DNA from: Bradyrhizobium sp. RD5-C2
GTDB lineage: Bacteria > Pseudomonadota > Alphaproteobacteria > Rhizobiales > Xanthobacteraceae
NCBI RefSeq assembly: GCF_019972155.1
Contig: NZ_BOVL01000016.1
Location: 169,204-206,280, forward strand
DNA: 37,077 nucleotides
Direction: 5' to 3'
The translations under genes were made by a program, and so were the position numbers. Position 1 is the first letter of the stretch. Each line of letters begins with the position of its first letter. Below, one piece after another: positions 18,695 to 27,162 of the stretch. The notes beneath the pieces were generated by a model. The model was not told the origin of the DNA. It was given only the letters and a program-made list of their open reading frames with translations, and made no database searches.

Positions 18695-18946
18695 ATCATC
18701 CAGGGCGGTTATGGCCGCCTGCAGCTTGCTCCAAGAAGGTTACGCCTCGCATTCCTGTCACGGCCTCACAACATGCGGGGATGTTCCGTCTGTTGGAACA
18801 GAAGTTTGTACTTTACTGCTCCATATCCTTACGGCAGCCTCGATCTCAAGCCGGGCTAGGGTATTATCATTGCACCAACATCAATTTTCCCGGACAGCCC
18901 GCAGTGAACTGCGCACTTCGGCCTGTTCACCATCAGGGGTAACTAG

Positions 18947-19072
18947 TTGTTGCGCGAAACACCGGTGCTTTTGATCATCGATGCAATCGCAGCCGGTGCC
19001 GTCTTGATCGGGGCACTGTTCGTTCTCGTCCGCCACCTAGGCCATCAGACTAAGAAGCGGCTCCGACGTTGA
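18947..19072 (+). CDS. Possible 41-aa single-pass membrane protein
   Basis: TTG start at 18947, with AGGGG about 8 bp upstream. The peptide has one hydrophobic span (VLLIIDAIAAGAVLIGALFV) followed by a positively charged tail (RHLGHQTKKRLRR), consistent with a small inner-membrane protein, N-out/C-in. The non-ATG start and short length keep confidence low. Confidence 0.35.
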   Translation: MLRETPVLLIIDAIAAGAVLIGALFVLVRHLGHQTKKRLRR

Positions 19073-19522
19073 TTGTTTACTTTTCATGCCACGGCTGTCG
19101 CGCAGTTTATTCTGCTGCTCAAGAGCGGAGCGTCGCCCCCGCGATCCGCTCAGGCCTCTTCAGCTGTCTGGTTTGCGGGAAACCCGTTCATCATTGGAGC
19201 GGACTCTATTATTTCTCTGACTGGCAACGCGTGGCAAAATCCCCATAAATCGTTGACTGCGATGGCGAGCCAATCCGATGATGACAACCCGATGGAAGCG
19301 TTTTGCCTCATCGCTCGATTCAAATGGCAAGAAATCGCACGCGGGCCGCCTTTCGATTCGGTCTCAGCCCGCGAATTGCGGTTGGATCTGCGACGCGATC
19401 ATCATGGCGGCTATCAAAAACGCTGGCCCGCAGCCGACCAAAGCAGCTAGCCAGAGCTCCCCATCGGGAAACATCTCGTAATCGTCATGCATGGACGCTC
19501 TCCGTCCCCTGCTCGAAAGAAA

Positions 19523-19557
19523 CGGCCCCAGCGAGGGGGCGAACTGGGGCCGGTTTT
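19523..19557 (+). terminator. Rho-independent terminator
   Basis: A perfect 9-bp stem, CGGCCCCAG / CTGGGGCCG, with a 12-base loop, followed by GTTTT. Confidence 0.65.
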
Positions 19558-19644
19558 CACTCGGTCATCATCCGGCACCGCCCAATGCGTTCGGCACCGG
19601 ACACGCGGTTAACCCGGCGCGCATCCTGCTCGTTCCTAATAGAA

Positions 19645-19685
19645 GCGGCCCCAGCGAGGCATCAGCTGGAGCCGCGTCCTTATTT
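19645..19685 (+). terminator. Second terminator-like hairpin, related to the one at 19523
   Basis: An 11-bp stem with one mismatch (GCGGCCCCAGC / GCTGGAGCCGC) and a short loop beginning GAGG, then a T-rich run. The CGGCCCCAGCGAGG left arm is identical to that of the previous hairpin, so they are duplicates. Confidence 0.45.
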
Positions 19686-19909
19686 CCATTTCTCACGCCG
19701 AACCGCCGCTGTTCGAAAATAGACGGCACCTCTGGGCTATATCCTGATCTTAATGAAACGCCCTACCCAGTTCTGAAAGGATCCTATCGGCGTGTGGTTC
19801 CAGAAATCACCTATGTGAATCAAACGTAAATAAACTGCCGCTTTTTCCCGGGCATGAGTGACTAGTCCGCAGAGCGAGTTTCCGAATTAGGATAGCGCCC
19901 GCCCGCGGC

Positions 19910-20635
19910 CTAACGTGTCTTTAGACGCTCCCGCACCACGTTTGCCCCAGTTCGGCCAGTTTCTTCCAGCCGCTCAAGCGCTTCGGTGCCGATGTCGTCA
20001 ACTTCAGCCCGAAGCGTGTCGGAGGCTTCGCGCACGCTTTGGGCTACCGCTTCCGCCCGAGCATTCAGATCCCCTTTGACACTGTCGCTGAGCTCTCCGG
20101 CCCATTTGTTTTCGAATTCCGACCCAAGGAACGCGCCGGCAACCGCGGCTCCAACCGTCAAACCTATCGCGCCGATCAAAAGGGGTTGTCTGTCGAGCAG
20201 CGCCGAGAAGGACGACTGAACCTGTGCGATGGTCTCCTTTCCAGGCAGCGCATCGCCGAGCTTGCTCAAATTTTCCTGCGCATAGGTAATGCCTTCATCC
20301 AACCCCTGCTTGACCGCACCCGCGGCGCTCGACATGGCATCCGACGCCGTGCTTTTCGCATCGTGTACGGCGTCGTCCAGGCGTTGTGACAATCCATTTT
20401 CCGTTTCCGGAGCGGTCGGCGGACTGCGCGTGAATTTTGGCGTGCTCGGCCGCAGATTGGGTCCAGTATCGGCGAGCGGTTGCGTTGCCCTCCTGCCCGA
20501 TTTTGCCAGGTTCTTCAGCGTCTCGTTACCCAACAAGAGCCATACCGCACCTCCGCCGATCAGCGCGGCGGCAAAGGGGTTTTCCCGAGCCGCGTCCCTC
20601 AGATTGTCCAGAAAACCTGATTGCGAGCCGCTCAT
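19910..20635 (-). CDS. Membrane-anchored hypothetical protein, last gene of stress-type operon
   Basis: 241 residues. A short hydrophobic segment near the N-terminus (AAALIGGGAVWLLLG, about 22-36), a disordered Pro/Thr-rich linker (about 55-80), a long helical region, a second hydrophobic segment (LLIGAIGLTVGAAVAGAFLG, about 150-170) and a final amphipathic helix. Proteins like this accompany phage-holin-like and DUF3618 proteins in rhizobia and are called nutrient-deprivation-induced. Its ATG overlaps the stop of the gene before it (ATGA), so translation is coupled. Function unknown, probably envelope-associated. Confidence 0.75.
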   Translation of the reverse strand: MSGSQSGFLDNLRDAARENPFAAALIGGGAVWLLLGNETLKNLAKSGRRATQPLADTGPNLRPSTPKFTRSPPTAPETENGLSQRLDDAVHDAKSTASDAMSSAAGAVKQGLDEGITYAQENLSKLGDALPGKETIAQVQSSFSALLDRQPLLIGAIGLTVGAAVAGAFLGSEFENKWAGELSDSVKGDLNARAEAVAQSVREASDTLRAEVDDIGTEALERLEETGRTGANVVRERLKTR

Positions 20636-21027
20636 CTCACCATTTCCTTCACACTAATCTTGTCCTTCTCTAACTGACGCATCGTTTCGCGAGGAGCCAA
20701 ACTGCGCGCGTCTAGGCGGTTCATACCGACGGCGAACAAAACTCCGGCAATTGCTCCCGCAATGATGGCTGAGACAAGGTATGAACTCGGCTGCGACCAG
20801 CCGGCCGAGATCAAGGCTGCTGACAGCGCAAAAAGCGCCATCACGAGCGCGGGAATGACTAGAAGGGCGCCCGCGGCGAAAAAGCCTGCAGCGCTGCCGA
20901 TCTGCTGCGCCTTCTCGATCGCTTCGGCCTTGGCCAGATCAACCTCATTCTGGAAGAGCTTGGCGAACTGCGACAGCGCCTCGCCAAGGAGGGTCGAAAT
21001 GGCCCGAAGATCCGATTGAGTGTTCAT
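20632..21027 (-). CDS. Phage-holin-superfamily (holin 3_6-like) membrane protein
   Basis: 131 residues. An N-terminal amphipathic helix (about 1-45) is followed by two adjacent membrane spans (GFFAAGALLVIPALVMALFA and SSYLVSAIIAGAIAGVLFAV) with a short loop and a charged tail. The pattern fits Pfam Phage_holin_3_6, often chromosomal 'nutrient deprivation-induced' proteins rather than phage lysis proteins. It overlaps both neighbours by 4 bp. Confidence 0.75.
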   Translation of the reverse strand: MNTQSDLRAISTLLGEALSQFAKLFQNEVDLAKAEAIEKAQQIGSAAGFFAAGALLVIPALVMALFALSAALISAGWSQPSSYLVSAIIAGAIAGVLFAVGMNRLDARSLAPRETMRQLEKDKISVKEMVR

Positions 21028-21557
21028 GATGCGTCCTCGCCGCCCGAGGATGTCTGGCTTCCTGACGCCTTGAAGAAGCGTATTGCGGCAAAGCCAGCGA
21101 GCACCGACAATCCGAGAAAGGCAGCCGGCTGCCGCTTCGCGAAGTCGGACGCCCCGTCCACGAGATCACGAAAAGTTCCATTGCGGATCTTCTCGGCAGC
21201 GTCTTCGACGTAGTCAGCCGCGGAACTGATGCCGCGCGCGGCGAATGGTGCGTCGCTTTCGAAAGCATGGCCGGCTTGCCGAATGTTTCCGGCTAGCCGG
21301 GTTACGAAATCCGCCCCGGAGCGCTGTTGCTCCTCGGCCTTGTCCTGGAAGCGATCTGCGGCCCCTTCCGCCACGTCTCGCGCCGCGTCAGCCGCCTCCT
21401 TGAACTTGTCGCGCGCCGCCTCGGTGGAGGCTCGCAGCGCATCGCCCGCGCGTTGTTTGACGTCAGCGCCCGCTTCGGCGATTTGGTCCTTCAGAGTGTT
21501 CGAGGAGGTCGAGTCCTGTGCTTGAGAAGAAGCGGCTTGTCGATCAAATTCGCTCAT
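21024..21557 (-). CDS. Helical membrane-associated stress-type protein
   Basis: 177 residues. The first about 110 are Ala/Asp/Lys-rich amphipathic helices with LEA-like spacing (AARDKFKEAADAARDVAEGA). A single hydrophobic segment lies near the C-terminus (PAAFLGLSVLAGFAAIRFF, about 144-162), followed by a short polar tail. This matches small anchored proteins next to DUF3618 and holin-like genes in rhizobia. The start overlaps the previous stop (ATGA). Confidence 0.7.
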   Translation of the reverse strand: MSEFDRQAASSQAQDSTSSNTLKDQIAEAGADVKQRAGDALRASTEAARDKFKEAADAARDVAEGAADRFQDKAEEQQRSGADFVTRLAGNIRQAGHAFESDAPFAARGISSAADYVEDAAEKIRNGTFRDLVDGASDFAKRQPAAFLGLSVLAGFAAIRFFKASGSQTSSGGEDAS

Positions 21558-22555
21558 GACGATTTCTCTTCGGTTCGAGAGGGATTGAATGCCGCATTCA
21601 CCATGTCGTCGGCTGCTTCCTTCAGTTTTTCGGACAAATCCCGGGACATTCGGCTGGCGTGTTTGCCGAGATCCGCATCTGACACGCTCTTGGCAGCGGC
21701 ATCGGCAGCCGACAGTACCGCGTCCTTGGCCGTCTCGAATCCCGATTGAGCTGCCTTGCCTGCCGCACGTTTAACACCATCACTCGCCTCGCCGATTGCA
21801 GAAGCTTCAGCCCTTGTGTTGGGAAGAGAGGCCGCAAAAATTGCTCCGATCGCGACCCCCACCCCGGCGATCAAGGCTGCGTGGTCGTAAAAGACCTGAC
21901 GCGCGGCTTCCGGCGTCGCGGTCGCCGTTTCACGCGCGGTGGATCGTGCTCGATCGATGCTATCTTTCGCCCCGTCCGCGGCGGTATCGATGCCTGCCTT
22001 CACTCGATCGACGGTCTGGGTTACCCGGTCTTTCAAGTCGCCAGCAAGCCCGGTCGCCGTGGCTTGGGCATCGCTCGCCAGATCGGCGGCCTTTCGCCCG
22101 GTTGCTGATATCCCATCCGCCATATCTTTTCCGAAGGATTGAGCGCGTTCGGCGGCCTCACCCCCTATTTCCTTGGCCTTCTCTATCGTGGGCGCCGCCA
22201 TCTCAGTGGCGCGGCTGCGAACGGTCTTCGACGTCAAGGCAAGGCCGGCACCGATCATCAAAAGGGGAAGTGGAAACACCCGCGCCAGCCGCAAGATAGG
22301 CACCGCAACCGCAGTCCCCGCGGCGATTGCCTGCATTGGGTTTTCCATGGCTTGCTGCTTCAGCGAGTCGAGCCATCCTTGGGCCTTTCGGCCTACGAAC
22401 TCAGAGACTTCTGACTTAAGCCCTTGCGGAGAGACCTTGTGGCGTAGGTCTTCCGCGGTGTCGGTGATTTGCTCTCTCAACCGGTCGACGGTCGTCGCGA
22501 GCTGCGCGCGGCTCCGCTCGGACTCGCGCCTTAATTCCTCAACGGATTGTGTCAT
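21554..22555 (-). CDS. DUF3618-domain membrane protein, first gene of operon
   Basis: 333 residues from ATG 22555 (another ATG at 22564 adds three residues). The N-terminal DUF3618 signature is visible (ELRRESERSRAQLATTVDRL then DLRHKVSP). Hydrophobic segments occur at about 80-105 (AVAVPILRLARVFPLPLLMI) and 225-245 (HAALIAGVGVAIGAIFAASL), separated by a long Ala-rich amphipathic helix reminiscent of apolipoprotein/LEA repeats. Envelope-associated role inferred. Four genes follow one another with 4-bp overlaps, and a near-consensus EcfG promoter lies just upstream. Confidence 0.8.
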   Translation of the reverse strand: MTQSVEELRRESERSRAQLATTVDRLREQITDTAEDLRHKVSPQGLKSEVSEFVGRKAQGWLDSLKQQAMENPMQAIAAGTAVAVPILRLARVFPLPLLMIGAGLALTSKTVRSRATEMAAPTIEKAKEIGGEAAERAQSFGKDMADGISATGRKAADLASDAQATATGLAGDLKDRVTQTVDRVKAGIDTAADGAKDSIDRARSTARETATATPEAARQVFYDHAALIAGVGVAIGAIFAASLPNTRAEASAIGEASDGVKRAAGKAAQSGFETAKDAVLSAADAAAKSVSDADLGKHASRMSRDLSEKLKEAADDMVNAAFNPSRTEEKSS

Positions 22556-22590
22556 CGCTATCACCGATTTATCGTTCTTGTTTTAAAGCG

Positions 22591-22615
22591 AACTCACGCT
22601 TTCTTGAATCGTTCC
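22591..22615 (-). promoter_or_regulatory. Near-consensus EcfG promoter of the four-gene membrane operon
   Basis: Minus strand GGAAC-N16-AGTT; only the first -10 base differs. It lies 36 bp before the ATG at 22555. Confidence 0.55.
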
Positions 22616-22952
22616 TGCGGGAGGCGCCAGTTTGCCGCCGGGCACCTAACATCGATAGCTTGGCGGCTCGGTGACGTGAAACCGGGCGGAATAGCAGAGA
22701 CATCAAATGATGCGCGCAACGCGCCGATAGCGTCGGCACCGCCCGTCCGAGACGATACTGATAAGCGGCCAACACTGAAGAGAAGCGCTGTGACGAAGCT
22801 GACTGTTTCTCACAGCTCGCCAGATGATAGGCGCAAAGGTTTGCAATGCGGCGTCAGTAAAGAAACGACGGCGTCCGGCGCCAGGGATATTAGGAGGGAA
22901 CGAACATGGCTTCCGAGTGACTGGCGCCAACGACTAGTTCGTCTGCGGCATT

Positions 22953-22977
22953 GGAAATGATCACGCCGACGCGAGTT
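22953..22977 (+). promoter_or_regulatory. Weak EcfG-like site before the Gly/Pro-rich exported protein
   Basis: GGAAA-N16-AGTT, with one mismatch in each element. The distance to ATG 23010 is right, but the match alone is not strong. Confidence 0.25.
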
Positions 22978-23009
22978 GTGGAGATGGGGTAACCTTTAGG
23001 AGGAAGCTC

Positions 23010-23414
23010 ATGAGAACATGTACCATTGCGCTGCTCGTTGCGGGCATTGCGGCAACGGGTCCGATGACGGCTGAACGGGCCATCGCCCAGAACCAGCAGA
23101 GTGAAGCTGACAAGGGTGTAAAGACGCGCAATTCCGGTGAGTCCGGGTACGTAGGAGATCAGACTAATCCTGGGGCGTCCGCAACGCCCCCGGGACGTCC
23201 AGGCTCAGCAAGCAATTCGGGGGGAGTCAGTAACGCACCGAGCGCGCAAAGTTCCGGCACCGGAATATCCGGCGCGCCCGGAAACAAGAACGGGCCTGCG
23301 CCGGGCCAAAGCACGGTAGGGTCGAATCCTCAGAACGAGCACGTACAGCACCAGGACCCGTCGAACGTACAAGGGTTGCCCGGCAACAAGAGCGGGCCGC
23401 CTGCGAAGCGCTAA
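23010..23414 (+). CDS. Exported Gly/Pro/Asn-rich low-complexity protein
   Basis: 134 residues with a Sec signal peptide (CTIALLVAGIAATGPM; cleavage near AIA-QN at residue 27). The mature chain is disordered, rich in Gly, Pro, Ser and Asn, and has repeated GxPGNKxGPxP units (APGNKNGPAPG and LPGNKSGPPAKR). The AGGAGG ribosome-binding site at 22999-23004 is strong. I recall such proteins in Bradyrhizobium without known function. A terminator follows directly. Confidence 0.75.
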   Translation: MRTCTIALLVAGIAATGPMTAERAIAQNQQSEADKGVKTRNSGESGYVGDQTNPGASATPPGRPGSASNSGGVSNAPSAQSSGTGISGAPGNKNGPAPGQSTVGSNPQNEHVQHQDPSNVQGLPGNKSGPPAKR

Positions 23415-23442
23415 GAACTGCAATGTAGCAGCTCCAAAAACC

Positions 23443-23481
23443 AAAGCCGCTCCCGACACTCGATGACCGGGGCGGCTTTTT
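23443..23481 (+). terminator. Rho-independent terminator after the exported protein gene
   Basis: Stem AAAGCCGC / GCGGCTTT extended by CC/GG pairs across a roughly 15-base loop, ending in five T. Confidence 0.75.
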
Positions 23482-23559
23482 GTCGCTATGCGCCTTAGGC
23501 CGCTTGGCAACGTCGGCGCTTCGATCGAGAAACGTCCTGAAGCAGCCCGGCATCGCCGC

Positions 23560-23961
23560 TTATCTGCTGCAAATGCTACGTGCACCCAGAGATCTTAAAA
23601 GCGCTGCTCCGCAAGCGGTTCCGCCACCTGAAGATCGCCGCTTAGTCTGAGCATACCAGTCGGCGTATGGACTACTCCTGACCGCATGGCGGTTAAAGTC
23701 CGGCGCGCCATCACTCCACCAGACCGGCCCCCGCTCCCCTAAACCCCGCTTCGCTTCGTCGATTTGGCGGCGCGCGAGGGTCTCGGCCTCCGGGCTTTCG
23801 GATACTTTGGCCGCCTTCACTGCGCGGCGCGCATCCATCAGTTGCTTGACCAGCCGTGATTTCTCGTCGGCAGTGAGCCTCGGATCACTCATCCGCCAAA
23901 GCTTTCCGCGCACGACGAAGTAGCGGCCGTCCGGGGTCACGGGATGTTTGAGGCCTGCCAT
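23560..23961 (-). CDS. Hypothetical protein with conserved GPVWW motif
   Basis: 133 residues. The start MAGLKHPVTPDGRYFVVRGK and LGERGPVWWSDGAPDFNRH are typical of a small uncharacterised family I recall from rhizobia. Its usual end is near YADWYA; the remaining about 26 residues here look unrelated, so the original stop may be lost. The ATG directly follows the stop of the SDR frame (TGAATG), showing the same operon. Cytoplasmic, function unknown. Confidence 0.6.
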   Translation of the reverse strand: MAGLKHPVTPDGRYFVVRGKLWRMSDPRLTADEKSRLVKQLMDARRAVKAAKVSESPEAETLARRQIDEAKRGLGERGPVWWSDGAPDFNRHAVRSSPYADWYAQTKRRSSGGGTACGAALLRSLGARSICSR

Positions 23962-24818
23962 TCAGATGAAGGGCTTTCCTCCGGTCACTGCGATAGTCGT
24001 GCCAGAGGTGTAACTCGACAGCGGATCGGCGAGCATAACGTAGGCGGTCGCCAGTTCCGCTGGCTGCCCAGCGCGCTTCATCGGAACCTGCTTGCCGAAG
24101 TTCTTCACGGCCTCCTCTGGCATGATGGACGGAATAAGCGGCGTCCAGATCGGTCCCGGAGCGACGGCGTTCACGCGGTGTCCTTCTCCGCCAGCATCTG
24201 AGCAAGGCCCCCGGTGAAATTCTGGATGGCACCCTTGGTCGTCGCATAGGCCAGTAGGGTCGGATTGGGCATGTCGGCGTTCACTGAAGCAGCGTTGATG
24301 ATCGCGCTGCCCGGCTTCATGTGCGGCACGGCAGCCTTTGCGAGGAAAACCATGGCGTGGATGTTCACGTCGAACGTCAGCCGCCATTCCTCGTCGCTGA
24401 TATCGCTCAGATCCTTGAAGGTCGCCTGATGCGCGGCATTGTTGACGAGGATATCGACGCCGCCGAGTTCGCGAACCGCCCGGTCGACGATCTTCCTGCA
24501 GTGGTCCGCGGACCGGATGTCGCCGTCGACCAGAACGACCTTGCGCCCTTCAGCTTCGACAAATGCCGCCACCTCCTTGGCATCTTCGTGTTCGTCGAGG
24601 TAGGCGATGAGGAGATCCGCCCCCTCGCGAGCAAAGGCGATGGCGACCGCGCGTCCGATGCCGCTGTCGCCGCCGGTGACGATGGCGCGCTTTCCTTGAA
24701 GCCGTCCCGAGCCCTTGTAACTGGTCTCGCCGTGGTCTGGCCGCGGATCCATCTTCGCGGTCGAGCCAGGCATCGGCTGTCGCTGGGTGGGATATGGCGG
24801 CTTGGGATAGTCGGGCAT
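23962..24818 (-). pseudogene. Short-chain dehydrogenase/reductase, broken by one frameshift
   Basis: The N-terminal 215 residues are intact: MPDYPKPPYPTQRQP lead, Rossmann motif TGGDSGIGRAVA, NNAA, catalytic Ser in NAAS and YATTK. The frame then stops shortly after LAEKD. In the neighbouring frame the family's end continues (RVNAVAPGPIWTPLIP to TGGKPFI). A single base missing near 24180 explains the split. It resembles the YghA/general-stress-protein-39 group of NAD(P)-dependent SDRs. A shortened protein would lack part of the substrate and dimer region. Confidence 0.8.
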
Positions 24819-24827
24819 GGTCTCATC

Positions 24828-24956
24828 TCACCTCATGCGCACGGCCTTCGCGCCGGCGGATCTGAGCACGTGGGTCACCTGCTTCCCCTGGAAGTCGACG
24901 GACTCTTCAGGCTTGCCGCCCACCCCAACTCCAGCATGCGACCGCTCCATCGTCAT
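24828..24956 (-). CDS. Possible 42-aa small protein upstream of the SDR
   Basis: Frame MTMERSHAGVGVGGKPEES, then VDFQGKQVTHVLRSAGAKAV, ends 9 bp before the SDR start, in the same direction. It looks like natural coding sequence, but a clear ribosome-binding site is missing. Function unknown. Confidence 0.4.
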   Translation of the reverse strand: MTMERSHAGVGVGGKPEESVDFQGKQVTHVLRSAGAKAVRMR

Positions 24957-25052
24957 TGGCCGGACGTGTGCTGGCAGTGTTGTCGGAGCCAGTCGGCTGC
25001 GCGGCTCTGAGGGTGTTCTCCATCCCGGCTCCATTCGATTGCGGCCGCCGAC

Positions 25053-25077
25053 AACCGACCGAAGACGCGACGGTTCC
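25053..25077 (-). promoter_or_regulatory. Near-consensus EcfG promoter facing the SDR operon
   Basis: Minus strand GGAAC-N16-GGTT; only the first -10 base differs. The leader to the start at 24956 would be about 90 nt. Confidence 0.4.
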
Positions 25078-25141
25078 TATGGCAGCAGCGCGCCCCGACC
25101 TGCTCGCCGAACCGGTTTCGGTAGACCGTAATGGCGTCATT

Positions 25142-25229
25142 TCTCGTCCGCGGATCTGCACAGAGCCGACGGCGACGAAGGATGCTCTCGTCCGCGGATC
25201 TGCACAGAGCCGACGGCGACGAAGGATGC
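25142..25229. repeat. Perfect tandem duplication, 2 x 44 bp
   Basis: The 44-bp unit beginning TCTCGTCCGCGGATCTGCAC is present twice without change, so the duplication is recent. It lies between the leftward site at 25053-25077 and the rightward promoter at 25295-25319. Confidence 0.9.
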
Positions 25230-25294
25230 GCAAGCCCCTTCCGGAACGACGGAAACGCTCTTCTGCGTGGCCGCGTAAACTTGCCGGCCATTTA

Positions 25295-25319
25295 GGAACG
25301 CTTCCTATTCATCGTCGTT
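25295..25319 (+). promoter_or_regulatory. EcfG promoter of the DUF892 gene
   Basis: GGAAC-N16-CGTT, an exact consensus match, 33 bp before the ATG at 25353. Confidence 0.75.
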
Positions 25320-25352
25320 TGCCGTGCGACCATTCCATAATAGGAGGCATCC

Positions 25353-25856
25353 ATGGGATTCTTCACCAAAGACATCAAGACACTGAATGACCTCTTCGTG
25401 CACACCCTGCGGGATATCTATTACGCCGAGCAGCAGATTGCGAAGAACCTGCCAGACATCATCGACAAGGCCAGCGACCAATCCCTAAAGAACGGATTTG
25501 AGACCCACCTCGCGGAGACGAAAAATCAAATTAATCGGCTGGAGAAGGTCTTCAAGATGCACGGTGTCGAGGCCAAGGGCGTGAACTGCCCTGCCATCGA
25601 CGGCATACTCGAGGAAGCGAGCGACGTAGCCGGCGACGTCGACGACAAGACGGTCCTCGACGCGGCTCTCATAGCGGCAGCGCAAGCCGTCGAGCACTAC
25701 GAGATCACGCGTTATGGCTCGCTGATCGCCTGGGCGAAGAAGCTCGGACGCGACGACTGCGCCTCCGTCCTCCAGGAAAACCTCGACGAGGAGAAGGCGA
25801 CAGACAAGAAGCTCAACGACATGGCCATTAAAAGCGTGAACCAACGCGCCGCCTGA
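25353..25856 (+). CDS. DUF892 (YciE/YciF-type) ferritin-like protein
   Basis: 167 residues, the full length for the family, all helical. The first helix DLFVHTLRDIYYAEQQIAKN carries the conserved Asp and Glu of the ferritin-like metal site; later helices carry FETHLAETKNQINRLEKVF, AVEHYEITRYGSL and LQENLDEEKATDKKLN. Members form helical bundles and are induced by stress; their activity is not firmly known. A TAGGAGG ribosome-binding site and an exact EcfG promoter precede the gene. Confidence 0.92.
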   Translation: MGFFTKDIKTLNDLFVHTLRDIYYAEQQIAKNLPDIIDKASDQSLKNGFETHLAETKNQINRLEKVFKMHGVEAKGVNCPAIDGILEEASDVAGDVDDKTVLDAALIAAAQAVEHYEITRYGSLIAWAKKLGRDDCASVLQENLDEEKATDKKLNDMAIKSVNQRAA

Positions 25857-25952
25857 TGCTCGCCGATGCGAACGCCGGCTGCATGAAGTAGTAGCCGGCA
25901 TCCTCCGGAGCCCGCGCATCGCTGACAGCCGGAGCGTCTAAAGAGACCCGCA

Positions 25953-26190
25953 ATGGTTGGATTCCCGTCGCCCTCGGTCAACCAGGCTGTCAACGGCGGC
26001 TATCCGTGGCTCGAGATCAAGTGCTCGCGGTGCAAGACGTCGCGCGCTGCGGGCCTCGCTGCCCTGCCTTGCGTCGCCACGACGTTCGTTCACGACCTAG
26101 GTGGCTGGCTGCGGTGCCGGAATTGTCGGAAGGCGGGCAAGCGCCCGGCCGCCGACCTCCTGCAGTTATGGCAACGCTCGCCGATTGGGA
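25953..26190 (+). pseudogene. Truncated zinc-ribbon protein
   Basis: The frame contains two CxxC pairs (CSRC and CRNC) about 30 residues apart in WLEIKCSRCKTSRA and LRCRNCRKAGKRPAA, a zinc-ribbon of a small family I recall from Bradyrhizobium. The normal N-terminal part before PSVNQAVNGGYPW is missing and the frame runs on into unrelated sequence after LLQL. Probably a remnant; DNA or RNA binding is only a guess. Confidence 0.5.
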
Positions 26191-26235
26191 GAGGGGACGT
26201 GACGCGCCGGCGCGACAGGAGTCGGCTCGGGGAAA

Positions 26236-26480
26236 ATTGGAACATCTTTTACGACGATGTGCATCGGCTCGATCGGACTACGAGCCGGCGTGCCGAACCA
26301 CGCCGATCAATGGGAATGAAAGTGCGGATTCTATCCTGGTTGCGACCGTTTGACCGGCGGACCGACCGCGACCTTTGAGCAGGCGCGCGCGGCGTTCGAG
26401 GTCGAATGGCAACTGTCGCTGCCGACCCTGACCGCGGCAGTTGGGGAAAGACCTGTTCGCAACCAGCGCCCTAGCTGGCG
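26236..26480 (+). pseudogene. Remnant of an uncharacterised CGFYPGC protein
   Basis: Reading across an in-frame stop (TGA near 26318) gives MCIGSIGLRAGVPNHADQW, KCGFYPGCDRL and ATFEQARAAFEVEW, which I recall as successive parts of one hypothetical protein in Bradyrhizobium. The stop and the loss of similarity after about 26410 mark it as decayed. Confidence 0.4.
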
Positions 26481-26643
26481 CTGGTGCTGTAGTTACGTGC
26501 GGGTAGCGTGCACCGCTGCGTGCAGAGAACTTCCGCAAATTGCTACGCCGGGCGCCATTGGTCTGTGCGGGACTCGAAACCGTTCGGTGGAAACTGTCAG
26601 GCGATCGCGAGTCGGTTCGGCAAGCTGGCTATCGTGCGGCGCG

Positions 26644-26889
26644 TCATTTGAATGGGTACTTCGCGTTGGTGATTTGGAGGTGGTAGGCGGCCTGAAACAA
26701 CGGCCCGTCTTTCGTGCGAACGTCGATCGTTACATCGTGGCCGTTGTCCGATTGAATTGCGTCCCTGGCGATATCGGTCAATGCGTGCGCAGCTTCAACC
26801 TTGGCGGCGCGCACATCTCGGAGCTCTAGACCTTCGTCGTCGGGGTACGTGCCTGTATGGTCCCGGATATCGAAGAAGTAGCGAGTCAT
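26644..26889 (-). CDS. DUF6894-like small protein
   Basis: 81 residues from ATG 26889 with a GGGAGG ribosome-binding site. MTRYFFDIRDHTGTYPDDEG matches the N-terminal pattern of the DUF6894 family (RYFFD.., DDEG, then an Ala-rich helix AAKVEAAHALTDIARD and a final beta pair). Very common in Bradyrhizobium, often in many copies; function unknown. An EcfG-type promoter with 17-base spacing lies directly upstream. Confidence 0.75.
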   Translation of the reverse strand: MTRYFFDIRDHTGTYPDDEGLELRDVRAAKVEAAHALTDIARDAIQSDNGHDVTIDVRTKDGPLFQAAYHLQITNAKYPFK

Positions 26890-26911
26890 CCGCGCCTCCC
26901 AATTGGGAAGC

Positions 26912-26937
26912 AACGGGGGCGGAGAACACCTTGTTCC
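26912..26937 (-). promoter_or_regulatory. EcfG promoter of the DUF6894 gene
   Basis: Minus strand GGAAC-N17-CGTT. Both boxes are exact with the 17-base spacing also accepted for EcfG; -10 lies 23 bp before the ATG at 26889. Confidence 0.65.
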
Positions 26938-27162
26938 TGTTTTTGTTCATCGGAGGTTCAGGTGCCTGGTCTCTTTCCATCCCTAGCGGCCCACTTCCTT
27001 TCACTGTTCTGGGGCACATAGGTTCGGACTGGACCCCACGTTCCTGATCCACCGAATACACATGGGGATTTCTTCGCGTGGGTGCAAAGTTTCTATAATC
27101 GCAACCCGCAAGAACTGTACGCCAACGACAGGCATATAGGACCCGGAGACGAGGTAGGTGTC

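Larger units (their letters stand above)
19073..19909. other. Intergenic stretch with two terminator-like hairpins
   Basis: Overlapping frames at 19261-19449 and 19278-19481 (+) cannot both be real, and neither has a family match. The rest is non-coding and carries the two hairpins listed separately. Confidence 0.4.

Noticed and set aside
18203..18974. Two long plus-strand frames
   Set aside because: The minus-strand frame 18344-18694 reads more like protein and the plus frames have no recognisable motif.
20632..21027. Holin-like gene as sign of a prophage
   Set aside because: No other phage genes nearby, and such holin-superfamily proteins are common chromosomal genes in rhizobia.
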